The notes under the pieces: model-generated
Seen by the model: only the letters and a program-made list of their open reading frames with translations
Databases searched by the model: none
Told to the model about the DNA's origin: nothing
Assembly (NCBI RefSeq): GCF_036370855.1
Contig: NC_088098.1
Location: 206,319,336-206,383,335 of the forward strand
Length of the DNA: 64,000 bases
Direction: 5' to 3'
Source of the DNA: Dromaius novaehollandiae
Lineage: Eukaryota; Chordata; Aves; Casuariiformes; Dromaiidae
Program-made: the position numbers and the translations under genes
Shown: positions 50,843 to 60,245 of the stretch, piece after piece
How positions within the stretch are numbered: position 1 is the stretch's first letter
Layout: each line of letters begins with the position of its first letter

Positions 50843-51037
50843 ATCTCAGGTTTTTCTAACGGAGTCACAAAAGTCCCAGGAAGAAAGTGCCTCAGTAGCT
50901 TTACTAATTTGGTCTATGACACTGCTATTTGGACTAAGAAAATGCCTAGAATTGACATCACTGATTTCTATTTCAGTAGGAAATTGCCATTTGATCTGGC
51001 TTGGCAGGGAGGTCACATAACTTTTGTCTGTATATAG
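50843..51037 (+). other. Exon-like open stretch with strong acceptor, unknown
   Basis: A long T tract and CCAG (ending 50,842) make a strong acceptor. From 50,843 the frame is open for 64 codons to TAG at 51,035-51,037. The translation is not low in complexity (it contains RIDITDFYFSRKLPFDLAW), but I recognise no family. No convincing donor is seen. It could be an unused terminal exon, a gene relic or chance. Confidence 0.2.
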
Positions 51038-51180
51038 GCTCGCTTAGATTTTATTATTTATCTCACTGAGATTAAAGGAAGTGATAATATTTTTGTGGGT
51101 TTTGCTTTACCTGAAGAGTTTCCACAAGACAGAATGTGCAGTATCGTTGCATCATGTTTACATTTGTGTCTCTGCAACAG

Positions 51181-51363
51181 GAAATGCAAAAATTGTTTAA
51201 AGAGCCACATATGAAAAAATTTAGGTCAGATTTTCAAGGACAGACTGGAAATGCTAATCCTTTTACAGTATTAGGCCAAAGAGGACTCTTACCTAATGAG
51301 GCTTCTGGGTCCAACAGCAATAAAAATATTTGTAACAGAGAAAATCTGTGGAAATACCTAGTG
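51181..51363 (+). other. Candidate orphan exon with acceptor and donor, 61 codons
   Basis: The acceptor GTGTCTCTGCAACAG ends at 51,180 and a donor, GTG then GTGAGA, starts at 51,364. Between them lie 183 bases, exactly 61 codons, open in phase 0 (starting EMQKLFKEPHMKKF). Phase 0 is also the phase at the end of CCDC82 coding exon 6, so a transcript skipping the normal last exon could read into it and stop at about 51,411 if the donor is not used. I recognise no family. Alternative CCDC82 exon, exon of an undescribed transcript, or chance are all possible. Confidence 0.3.
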
Positions 51364-52357
51364 GTGAGAGAAGTCAGGAATCTGATCAGTCTTTTGTACT
51401 TCCTTTTCTAAATTAGAGACTTAGAGTTGAGGTAGGAGGTGAGATGATTTTGTGTTTGATCTGACGGGACATTTTAAACCATCTTCAGTGTTAATTTTTG
51501 AATTAGTAGCTGTAACTACGATAAAGTACCTGTCTTAATGGAACAATGAAGAAAGATCAGTATTTGATTAGACTTGGAGCAGCTGATAAATGATCATACT
51601 TGGAAATTACTTCAGTTCTTGTAATGTTTAAATAATCTACTCTAGTTTAAGTTCAGTAACCCGAGACTATGATAATGATAAAATTCACATAAGAATATGT
51701 ATGCACAAGATCAGTCCTACTAATGTGATGTGCTCCTAGAAGAGAAGGCCCTTTTCAGTCTGCATTCTGTGTCCAGTTCTTACAGGGAAGAGTGAAAAGA
51801 AGTGATTTTTCTCTCCTTGTCCTTCATTTTTTGAAAGAAAATCATCAGCAGATCAAGAAGTAGTATGGTAAACTTCGCTAGTAGTAGCTTGCTGATAGTG
51901 TCATTTTTGTAAAAAGTGAAAGCTTCTCCTGTTTCCAAAAAGCAGCTATTTCTAGTACTTCAGCGGGCAGTTACAGGCAATTCCCATGCTTAACTCTTCT
52001 AGTTTACTTTTATTTGAATAAATAAAGGTCTGTAGTTTTATCCTTCTTCAAGTCTTTCTGGATAAACAGAGTGGGTGTGTTAGCTAAACACATGTAAATG
52101 CAGTATCACTCCACGAGAAATATACAGCACAAAACAAATATGGAGTTGCCGATTCCATTTTGAGAAATACCTATTTCTAATCTGTATTTAGAGGTGAGAC
52201 AAAAGAATGTAAGAAAATACAATCTACCAGCCAAGGAAAAATATGAGAAATCTGTGAACTAGTATTTAAAAAAACTGATAATACCTCTCTCGTTGGCTAC
52301 ACTTCCTTGAATAGTTTACATGAATTTTGGTATTTTTCTAGGCAATGAATGATGTAT

Positions 52358-52430
52358 ATGCGTGTGTGTGTATATATATGCTCATAAGATATTTATATAT
52401 ATTATATATATCATGATTATATATAAATAT
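52358..52430. repeat. TG/TA-rich microsatellite region
   Basis: GTGTGTGTGTATATATATG followed by runs of TATATA broken by short interruptions. Simple repeat with likely length variation. Confidence 0.85.
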
Positions 52431-52804
52431 TTGTTGTTGTTTGTAAAATAGGATGGAGACCGTTTCTTTAGAGCTCTGTAGAGTTCATATTCTTAATTCA
52501 AAAACTTCTCTGTGTTCAAGATTCTTTATTTTACAGTTTATACACAGTAGTAATGCATAAGCCTTGTGTCCAAAATTTAAGACAAGAAAACTGACTCAGG
52601 TGTAGACAGACTCTTTACTCCAAGGGTAATCGATTTACCATGCAAACGGCATGTTACGTTCTAAGAGCATGCTTTGCTGGGAATACCACAGGAAATAAAT
52701 GTATTTATATCTCTAGTCATTCAAAATTTCAAGAACCCTTACTGAAAAACAAATCATGGGAATGGCTGAAAATTCAAGGCAGTAGTTTGCAAAGCAGTGC
52801 GCAG

Positions 52805-52930
52805 GCCTGGTATTAAGCATGTGCAGTTCCAATAGAGCTAATATAACTTTAAAGTAATTTGATAGGCAATTTCTAATCAGAGATGCACTAGGTATGTGCC
52901 TAGATTTAAGCATGTACTCAAGTTCATTAG
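52805..52930. repeat. Decayed ancient amniote repeat, third copy
   Basis: TATTAAGCATGTGCAGTTCC at the left and TGTGCCTAGATTTAAGCATG plus TACTCAAGTTC at the right repeat the word set seen near 13.4 and 22.5 kb. Divergence is high. Confidence 0.4.
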
Positions 52931-54649
52931 TGACATAGGTTCAGTACAGTCTTTTTGTGCCATATTTGGAAAGTTATTAACACAGTGGGACTTCTATGGT
53001 GAGAATTCCTGGCTGTGAACCCAGCACAAATAAGTGCTCTGCTGATCTGAAGGGGCTCCTGTCTTTTAGGAAACTTAGAGCTTCAGCAGCAGTGGTGAAT
53101 TCACACAGAAAAGAACCCCAAGGATGACACTTCACGCAAGATTTCAGTATGATTTCAAAAGGTCACAGATTTATGTCAACAGAGAAGAAGGTAACACATT
53201 TTCAGGACTGTTACATTGTTATGTTACTGTTTTATCATGCGCATTTATTATCAGGATAACACAAATCACAAGTGATGTTAAGAACCGTTTGCTTATAAGA
53301 AAATTGGCACCCAGCCAGTCCAAAAATGATATTGCTGTCCAGGGGTTGGTGGCATTCAACAGAGTTTTGTGGACAAAACTTACAAAGCTGAAGGATGGAT
53401 TTACTGTATTTTGGTCTTTGAAACACCAGGGGCAGTATTTGCTGTATATTGCGTGACGATGGACTTGCAGTGGAGCTCCGCAACCAGCTGTCTCTAGCCC
53501 TGAAACTGCTATATTGAACCACAAAACATGAGATGCTGTTTGGCAAAAGTGAACCTTAAAGATCTAAAGTTACAATTCAATATTTTTGTTGTTTTGAAAG
53601 ATCACTCTCTGATTTCTACAAAAGCTTGCAAGAGACAATTCCTACAGCTACCCAAGTATCTTTATGAGCAGCACCATCGCTTTCATATTCCCACAGCAAG
53701 TTTGAAACTCCCAGCCAAGATTTTATCTGAAATGCCCTTCCTTATTATCCATGAGATTTGTGTTACAGGTACATGTACAGTCTGTGGCTAACCCTCTTAA
53801 ACACAGTAGGGACATTTGAGCTATAAGGAATGAATAAAAGCCCTAGAGAGGTCTGAAGCAAAGGTAACATTGTCTATTATTTTACGAACATAAAAATGTC
53901 CATTTTTTTCCAACTGTGCCAGCCCATTGTTCTCCACAGATGCATGCTACTGTTGTGTATCAAATAATAACCCACTCTTCCTCAGTTGTTCAAGGTTAAA
54001 GAAAAAATCCCTTTTTCCTGATAGCAATAATGCCTTCCTCTGAACATAGCACATCCACAAAGCTGGCTTCCACAGACCCTGTCCCTCACTGAAGAATCAG
54101 TATCTTTGCAGGATCAAATGTAGGTCCGAACGTGCCCTAATGCAGTGCTCACATAACCAGTTCTTGGAAACCCACATGCATGTTTGTTGCAACATGAAGG
54201 ATATGGGGATTAGGCAAGAGATGAGGGAGGATATTTCCCCTATGTCCAGCACTGCATATCTTTTATGTATTTTATGGGAGTTTCAAAGAATGTGTCATTT
54301 CTTCATTAGCCTGCAAAAGAATTTTGTGTGTAACTTTGGAAGGTGATAAAAATAAAGGTTTGGCTTTAGTTTGTCCTCAGCTTCATGCTCCCGCGATGCT
54401 ACTATGAAACACACATACTATTCTGACTGGTCCCACAGCACAACTAAATGAGAGGAGGCAGCCTTGTTTTGGGCTGTAAGCTCCCGAGAGACCGTACAGA
54501 TTTTACATCGGGGATAGGTAGGCTCCATTTGCTTGGCTGTTTAATTCCCGCGATTCTGGGAATTCGGTTAATACAGCCGTGGTAGCACAACACCGTACTG
54601 CCTTAATAAAAGCTGATCAGATCCTACTTATTTCTGCATCCTCCTTCAC

Positions 54650-55310
54650 AAGTTGGCTACAGCAAGACGCAAATCCTCGCGACCGCCAGCTCTAGGCAAG
54701 GCTCGTCTCAGGCCGGACCTAGCAGCCGGTCGCCCCTGGTGTGGACGCAGGAGCCAGGCGGGAGGAGCCCCCAGACCCGGGCGTCCCGGGAGGGGGCGAA
54801 GCGCGGCGCGGCTCCCCCGGACGCCCGGCAGCTCCCACGCCGCCGGCCCGGCCTCGACGGCGCTGCGCGTTTTCCCCGCCGCCCACCCCAGGGAAACCCG
54901 GCGGCAGAGCGGCTCGGGGCTGCGGTTTGCCTGAGCACTCCCGCGAGCTGGCCGAGAGGTCTCGCCGCCGCCGGGGGCGGGGGGAGGCGGGGGGAGGCAG
55001 GCGGCAGCGGGCGGCGCTGCGCGGCGGCGCACCGGCCGCGGCAGCCGCGACGCGCTCCCCGCCCGGCACCGCGGCACCGAGCGGCGGCCGCCGACGGGGA
55101 TTTCCTCGCCGCCCGGCTCCCCGCCGCCGCCGCTGGGCGGCTCCGCGGCCCCGGCCGCGCCGTGACACCCGCCTCCCGCCCCCGCAGCGCTCCGCTCCGC
55201 ACCGCGCCGCGCCGCGCCGCTCCGCGGGGCACGGCAGAGGCAGCGCCGGCCCGCGGGCACCCAGCGCCCCGGGGCGCGGACGGGACGTACAAAAACACAA
55301 AGGAAAAGTG
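54650..55310. promoter_or_regulatory. MAML2: Upstream half of the MAML2 CpG island
   Basis: About 650 bases of extreme GC and CpG content, separated from the exon-1 island by an AT-richer gap (55,320-55,880). Very long open frames run through it in most registers on both strands (up to 286 codons on the minus strand). All are arginine/alanine/proline-rich artefacts of composition. It may hold an alternative MAML2 promoter or a divergent non-coding start. Confidence 0.65.
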
Positions 55311-55345
55311 GCTGGACTGTTCTGGGGGCAAAATGCTGGAAGTTT

Positions 55346-55351
55346 GTAAGT
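55346..55351 (+). other. Candidate splice donor after the upstream island
   Basis: GGAAGTTT then GTAAGT is a consensus donor at the 3' edge of the upstream GC peak. It could end a non-coding first exon that begins within 54.65-55.3 kb and splices into MAML2 or an unknown transcript. There is no expression evidence. Confidence 0.3.
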
Positions 55352-55788
55352 GCAACTCTCCGTTTGTAATTACTGTCTGAAGAGGGGCTGGCTTTTTGTT
55401 GGTTTTGGGTTTTTTTGTTGTTTTTTTTTCCTCCGTGCTTTTCTTGAAACTGTGCTTGAAACTATTCAGTATCTGGGAGTGTGAGGGAAAGTGCGTTACA
55501 GGAGTTCTCTGCCTGGGTCCGTAGCTTTGCCGTTTATTACTAAGGGGGAAAATGAGCGCTGAGAGCACTACGGATTTTATCCGGTGGCTGGATTAACCAG
55601 AGGCGAAGCACGGTCTGAAAGTCCACGGAGTGACATTGTTCCCGACCGGGGGATCCGTCTCTCTTATTTTTAGAGGAACTACAGTTTAGCGGCAGACAGC
55701 TGGAGATAGCGATAAACCGGGAAGAGCGGCCAGCAAAGAGCGAGCGAGAGGAACGAGAAAAAAGCACAAAGACTAAACTAGCCCGAGC

Positions 55789-55816
55789 CTCCTCCTCCTC
55801 CTCCTCCTCCTCCTCC
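55789..55816 (+). repeat. CCT trinucleotide tract upstream of MAML2
   Basis: Nine consecutive CCT/TCC units, pyrimidine on the + strand, about 530 bases upstream of the MAML2 start codon. Mirror-type pyrimidine tracts of this kind can adopt H-DNA and often bind C-rich factors. If transcription starts upstream it would be part of the leader. Confidence 0.9.
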
Positions 55817-56097
55817 CCCGGCCGCTTTATTCGCACGTTTACTGAAGACTTAAAAAAAAAATCACTCCACCAAATCTGAAAGATTTCGGGCTCGCCGGGG
55901 GTGTCGGGTCCGCGCCCTGAGCGTGGCAACTCCTCTCCTTGCATAAATTTCCACTTCGAGCCCCCCCCGGCTCCGGCCCCGAAATAAAGCGAATCCGTAA
56001 ACCCGCCGGGTCTCGCTCGCTCCGAGCAGAGCTCCCGCGGCCGCGCACCCAGCGCCGCGCCGCGCTCCTGCCGCCCCCCCGCCCCGCCCCGCGGCCC

Positions 56098-56115
56098 ATG
56101 GCGGCGCGCAGCTAG
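56098..56115 (+). CDS. Minimal upstream ORF, 5 codons, before MAML2
   Basis: ATG in good context (GCCCATGG) followed by four codons and TAG (MAARS then stop). It ends 227 bases before the MAML2 start codon. Too short to make a functional protein; if within the leader it would act by capturing ribosomes and permitting reinitiation. Confidence 0.35.
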   Translation: MAARS

Positions 56116-56288
56116 CGGCCGCCGGCCGGCCCCGTCCCGCCCCCGCGCCCGCACCGGCCAGGCTCCCCCGGCGCCGCCAGCGCCGACCGCCGCGGGGGCC
56201 GCGCGGGGCTGGGCCGGGGGCGAGGGGCCGCCCCGCCGGCGGCGCCCGGGCTCGGCGCCCCGCCGCTGCCCCGCCGCCCGCCCCCTCC

Positions 56289-56300
56289 ATGCGGCGCTGA
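56289..56300 (+). CDS. Minimal upstream ORF, 3 codons, in frame with MAML2
   Basis: ATG CGG CGC TGA lies in the same frame as the MAML2 start codon, 42 bases before it. Its TGA is also the first in-frame stop upstream of the MAML2 ATG, which supports the MAML2 start choice. Confidence 0.45.
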   Translation: MRR

Positions 56301-56342
56301 GCGCGGACGCCGCGGCCAGCAGCGCCCGCCAGCGCCGCCAGC

Positions 56343-56756
56343 ATGGGGGACACGGCGCCCCCGCAGGCCGCGGGGCTCGGCGCCGGGCTCCTGGGGGGCG
56401 GCGCGGCGGCGCCCCGCGTGCACAGCGCCATCGTGGAGCGGCTGCGGGCCCGCATCGCCGTGTGCCGCCAGCACCACCTCAGCTGCGAGGGGCGCTACGA
56501 GCGGGGCCGCGCCGAGAGCTCCGACCGCGAGCGCGAGAGCACGCTGCAGCTGCTCCACCTCGTGCAGCAGGGCCAGGGCGCCCGGAAGAGCGGCAAGCAC
56601 CCCAAGGCGGCGGCCGCCGCCGGCGCCCCGGCCCCCGCCGCGCCCCCCGCCGCCGCCGCGGCGCCCCCGGACTACCACCAGCACCAGCTGCTCGGCAACG
56701 GCGCCATCAACGGCGAGCAGCCGCCGGCGGAGCAGCGCGCCTCGGCCCTCCTGGCG
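56343..56756 (+). CDS. MAML2: MAML2 exon 1, Mastermind-like 2 (N-terminal part only)
   Basis: MAML2 is a nuclear co-activator. Its N-terminal helix packs along the groove formed by the Notch intracellular ankyrin repeats and CSL/RBPJ, and the rest of the protein recruits p300 and other factors. Exon 1 encodes 138 residues here. The MamL-1 domain spans about 24-84, with PRVHSAIVERLRARIAVCRQ, HHLSCEGRYERGRAESSDRE and STLQLLHLVQQGQGARK, nearly identical to human. After it come Ala/Pro-rich (89-108) and His/Gln-containing (109-117) segments, shorter than in human. The ATG has strong context (GCCAGCATGG) and an in-frame TGA 42 bases upstream. The donor, GCG then GTGAGT, is in phase 0, as in human. 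The remaining exons lie beyond the window. Confidence 0.97.
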
Positions 56757-56781
56757 GTGAGTCACCGCGGCCCCTGCCGGC

Positions 56782-56843
56782 GGGGAGGGGCGCTGCGCCG
56801 CGCCGCGCGGGGCGGGCCGGGGGGGGGCGCCGCGGGGGGGGGG
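56782..56843 (+). repeat. G-run cluster, potential G-quadruplex
   Basis: Eight or so runs of three to ten G (56,782-56,785, 56,787-56,790, 56,809-56,812, 56,814-56,816, 56,819-56,827, 56,834-56,843) lie within 90 bases of the exon 1 donor on the coding strand. They would be present in the pre-mRNA. A second cluster of GGGA units lies at about 57,049-57,069. Confidence 0.75.
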
Positions 56844-59800
56844 CCGCGCCCCGGGCCGCCGTGGGGCGGGCTCGGCTCGGCTCGGCTTGGCCCGGCCCGG
56901 CTCCTGAGGCGCCTTGGTGGCCCGGGCGGCGGCTCTCGGCGCGGGGCTGCGGGGCGGGCGCCCGGGTGCCCCCCGCGGCCGCGGGCCCGGCGCTGCGAGG
57001 CGGCCGCCATGTCGCGGCGCCCCCGCGCCCGCCGGTGCCCGCTGCGCCGCGAGGGAGGGAGGGAGGGGGACGCCCTCCACCGCGCGGCCCGGGGCCGCCG
57101 CCGCCCGTGTGCCACCCCACACGTGTGCCCGCGGCACGGCGGGGCGGGCGGACCTCGGTGCGCTGTAGCGGGCGTCTCCGAGGTGGCGGAGGCCCCTGGC
57201 GCGTCCTGAAGCGGAGAGCGAGAGTGCCGTTAACGCGTTGCCCGTGCCCAGAACTGCCCCGACACGCGCGGATAGCGGCCAGGGCCTCGGGCCGTGGGGC
57301 AGCCGCGCGGCTGCTGCACCTCGGGGCAACACTTTGCTCCTGTCTCCTGAACTCGGTCAGCATCTATGCGCCAGGTAGTGACAGCAAATGAGTCTGTACG
57401 AGCTCTGTGTTTCAAATATCAGCAAACGCAGGAGCGCGATTCCTAGGAGCGGGCAGCAGCCTCTCACAACTGTGTCTAACGCCTGGTGCCCAGAGCGTGA
57501 ACTTTACCGGCGGGGTTGGTTGGTTGTTGTCACAGTGTGTTTCGTGGAGCACACTTACAGCAGTTTTCCAGATACTGTCACTCTGTAAATGATACGTTGA
57601 CCTTTCTCAACTGGAAATTGCTCTGAACATGTCAAAGAGGCGAAGCCTTGCCTCCTTACTTTGTTATGAGCAGTCCATGCACCACACTTTTGAAGCATAT
57701 GTTACGCTGCGTTTCCTTCCAGCTCCTAATTCCCCAAACACATGCGACGTATTACGAAGAACGACTGCATCCCGACAGGCCAGTGGCTGTTAGTTGGATG
57801 GCTGAAAATAGATTATTCCCCCCCTCTCCAAATGTACGCTAATCTTTATTAATGCTTGATTTATTCTAAAATGGGACCTTTGTGGTTGTTTCTCTCGTTT
57901 TTACGCTGGAATTCACTTCAGTGCGTGGATCTAAGTTTGGGGCGGCATTACTCAGCATCGTATGCGAGGGTGATGATGTAAGCGTTAATGCGATAACATT
58001 GTGTCTAAAGGGAGTTTAGACACTTGGACCTGACTCAGTGTTCAGATTAAATCTCTCTGTGTTTCCCATCGCAATCAAGAAAGCCATTATCTTATTTTTC
58101 CAGTGTGTATTAATGAAAGGTTTTGTACTTGTCTTGAAAGAAAAAAGGGCTTTTGCATAATAATATACATCCCAGAAAACTCCACTTTCTAAAATAGCCC
58201 AACAGGCGTGTGGGGGGGTGGGTTTTTTGTTTGTTTTTGTTTTTTTACTAGTTGTTACTATTATTATGAAATAGCTGGAGGCAGCTGTTTGAAAGCGCTA
58301 AATGAAACAACTCCAAAGAAAATATTAAAAGATTTCCATCTTTGAAATGCAGAGAGCTTCTACTTGTTTCTGCAATAACGTAAAAGATTGTTAACCTGCT
58401 CTTTGCTGGAAGATGCCATGCATGGCTTTAATTCCACACTGTGCGTTGCGTTACCTCCCCAAATAACTCTGAACATATGTGTCTTTGATGAGAGAAAGCT
58501 TGCAGAAAGTATCCCTGCTTTTTGCATGCTGGCATTCGGTAGTCCCGCTGACAAGGTACATGACTTCACTGAGCATGACGTTTGGAGCCCTGAACCATAT
58601 TTTGACACCGCAGAAATGCTGGCTCGTGAAGCGGTATTGTTGTAATGGCATCACTGTACATCACTGATCCTCCCACTCTGTGCTTGACACAGACATCCTT
58701 CATTTGCTGCTTTGGTAGGACTGCCTAACTGAGGAACAGAGACAGGCATCAGTTCAAAGTCACGGCTCTGTGTAATGGAAGAACATGTGCCCCTTATCAA
58801 TCACTCTTTAGACTGTTATTGCAAATATTAAAAATGAAAAACATACCACACAGTGTCTGAGGGGGTAGAATGACATTCGAATGGTGGAGAGTCATACACA
58901 CGACACTTTGGTCCTACTCTTTAAAATTCAGAGAACGACGATGGTCTACAAAATAATGAGGTCTTGCTTTGGTTCCAGCCATAACTGGAGGAGAAATCTG
59001 CTCCACCAGTCATTTGCTCCCTGGGGATGAGAGAGCAGGGACAAGGCAGAATAAGCCTGTTGTCCTGTGCCTTGGAAAGGGATGATGAGGAGAGCCATCT
59101 CCACGGCAGCAGAGCTAGTGCTCTGTGGGGCTTTTCCTAAGAGGAAATCCAGCGGAAGCCTTACTTTTGCTGACACTTATTGCTCTAATTTCAAACTTTT
59201 TACTCAGAGCAGATGGCAGATGTGAGGCGCGTAGGGTCCTGGACTGAGGCACAGTTCTGAACTTCAGTTGTGAGAGGTACAGCTCGGGCACAGGGAAGCA
59301 CAAGGCAGGAGCATTTGTGCGAGTCTTGCACGGAGTATGTGGGATTGGACCCCTCTCTGACTCCACAGGGGGATTGTAAAGCTCTACCTGCCTTGCTGTA
59401 GCTCCAGCAGTTTAGAAAAACTCTGCACGGATAAAAGTGAAGACAGACCTAACTCTCTTCAGGGTGTTCTGGCTCTCAGGATGCTCTTTGTTTTGCAAAA
59501 CCCAAGACTATCTCCCTGTTTCCTCTCCTGAAGATAGTTGGGTCCTTTCCTCTGAAGATCCCACTACACTTGTTACAAGTGTGTCTGCCATGTTTAGTGG
59601 CATTGAATAGATCATTTACATAGCAGGATTCAAGAATAAATATTTGGCACTCGATAACATTTGAAGCAACGTTCACTTGAAAATATCAAAGAGCTTAAAG
59701 TCATAGCATGACATTGTTGATACTGTTATTTGATAATTATCTGTTCCCAGTTGATGGTTTAAAACTGAAGAGCTGTCGGGAGAGTTCTTAGTGGGGTTTG

Positions 59801-60102
59801 GTTTGGGCTTAATTTGGCAGTGCTACTTTGATGATTTTTGAGAAAGCACCTTTGGCAGCAGCATTTCCTAACTGGCGAATGGAGACCAGCTTTGTTAGCT
59901 GGACCAATGCATGGGTACAGCTGTGGGAGAAATTTCATCTTCAGGACAGTGCTAGGAAAGCTTTTTTACGCTCTGTCTGCCTGCCTGCATTTCCTAAGAG
60001 CTGACATTTGTTTATTTACTTTTTTTTGTTACTTTCATGGAGCAGAGTAGAACAGATAAAATATTCTGTCTTCCTTTTATACATACATATAGATGTACAT
60101 GT

Positions 60103-60169
60103 ATGCCCTCCAGCACTTAGCTGTTTATATTGTTGATGTTATATATAAACAGTTTGCTCTGGAGGGCAT
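60103..60169 (+). ncRNA. Stable hairpin, two-stem, possible small-RNA precursor or transposon end
   Basis: ATGCCCTCCAG (60,103-60,113) pairs perfectly with CTGGAGGGCAT (60,159-60,169), and CTGTTTATAT (60,121-60,130) pairs perfectly with ATATAAACAG (60,143-60,152). The internal loop is 7 by 6 bases and the end loop 12 bases. Total is 21 paired bases in 67 nucleotides. The size suits a microRNA-like fold, though the internal loop is large for Dicer processing. It directly abuts a tRNA-like sequence, so it may be part of one mobile element. Confidence 0.35.
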
Positions 60170-60245
60170 TCCTCAGTGGCTTAAGCATTGAGCTTGTAAT
60201 ACCAAAATTCTTGCACTGCAGTTTCAAATCCCTGGTTGGCTCGTT
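60169..60245 (+). pseudogene. tRNA-Thr-like sequence, tRNA pseudogene or SINE head
   Basis: TTCCTCAGTGG (60,169-60,179) resembles the A-box region of tRNA-Thr (AGCTCAGTGG), AGCTTGTAATACC (60,191-60,203) resembles its anticodon arm with TGT, and GTTTCAAATCC (60,221-60,231) is a one-base variant of the B-box GTTCAAATCC region. Spacing fits a tRNA. Stem pairing is lost and an insertion sits in the D-loop. This points to a decayed tRNA gene or the head of an old tRNA-derived SINE, not a working tRNA. Confidence 0.45.

Larger units (their letters stand above)
48826..54640. other. Interval between CCDC82 and MAML2
   Basis: About 5.8 kb of AT-rich DNA between the two same-strand genes. It holds two orphan exon-like stretches (50,843-51,037 and 51,181-51,363), an AT microsatellite at about 52,358-52,430 and a decayed ancient repeat near 52,805-52,930. 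A 110-codon open frame at 53,124-53,456 has no recognisable domain and no splice support. No promoter-type GC richness appears before 54,650. Confidence 0.55.
55880..57240. promoter_or_regulatory. MAML2: MAML2 CpG island, leader and exon 1
   Basis: Dense CpG from about 55,890 through the coding exon and about 480 bases into intron 1. GC-box-like runs (CCGCCCC, CCCCGCCC) are frequent around 56,070-56,150 and 56,270-56,290. No TATA box. The transcription start cannot be fixed; a long leader, as recalled for human MAML2, would include the two minimal upstream frames listed below. Confidence 0.8.

Noticed and set aside
53423-53435. CTCF site at CACCAGGGGCAG
   Set aside because: One base is missing from the AGRKGGC core, which breaks the spacing.
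53124-53456. 110-codon frame between CCDC82 and MAML2
   Set aside because: Overlapped by two minus-strand frames of over 100 codons; no family, no splice signals. Left as intergenic.
54646-55568. Minus-strand frames of 193-286 codons and plus-strand frames above 200 codons in the upstream MAML2 island
   Set aside because: All registers are open because stop codons are AT-rich. Composition is Arg/Ala/Pro/Gly with no domain and mutual overlap.
56112-57332. A 406-codon open frame on the minus strand opposite MAML2 exon 1
   Set aside because: It is antisense to a confirmed coding exon, made almost wholly of Arg, Ala, Pro and Gly, and mirrored by equally long frames in other registers. This is what extreme GC content produces.
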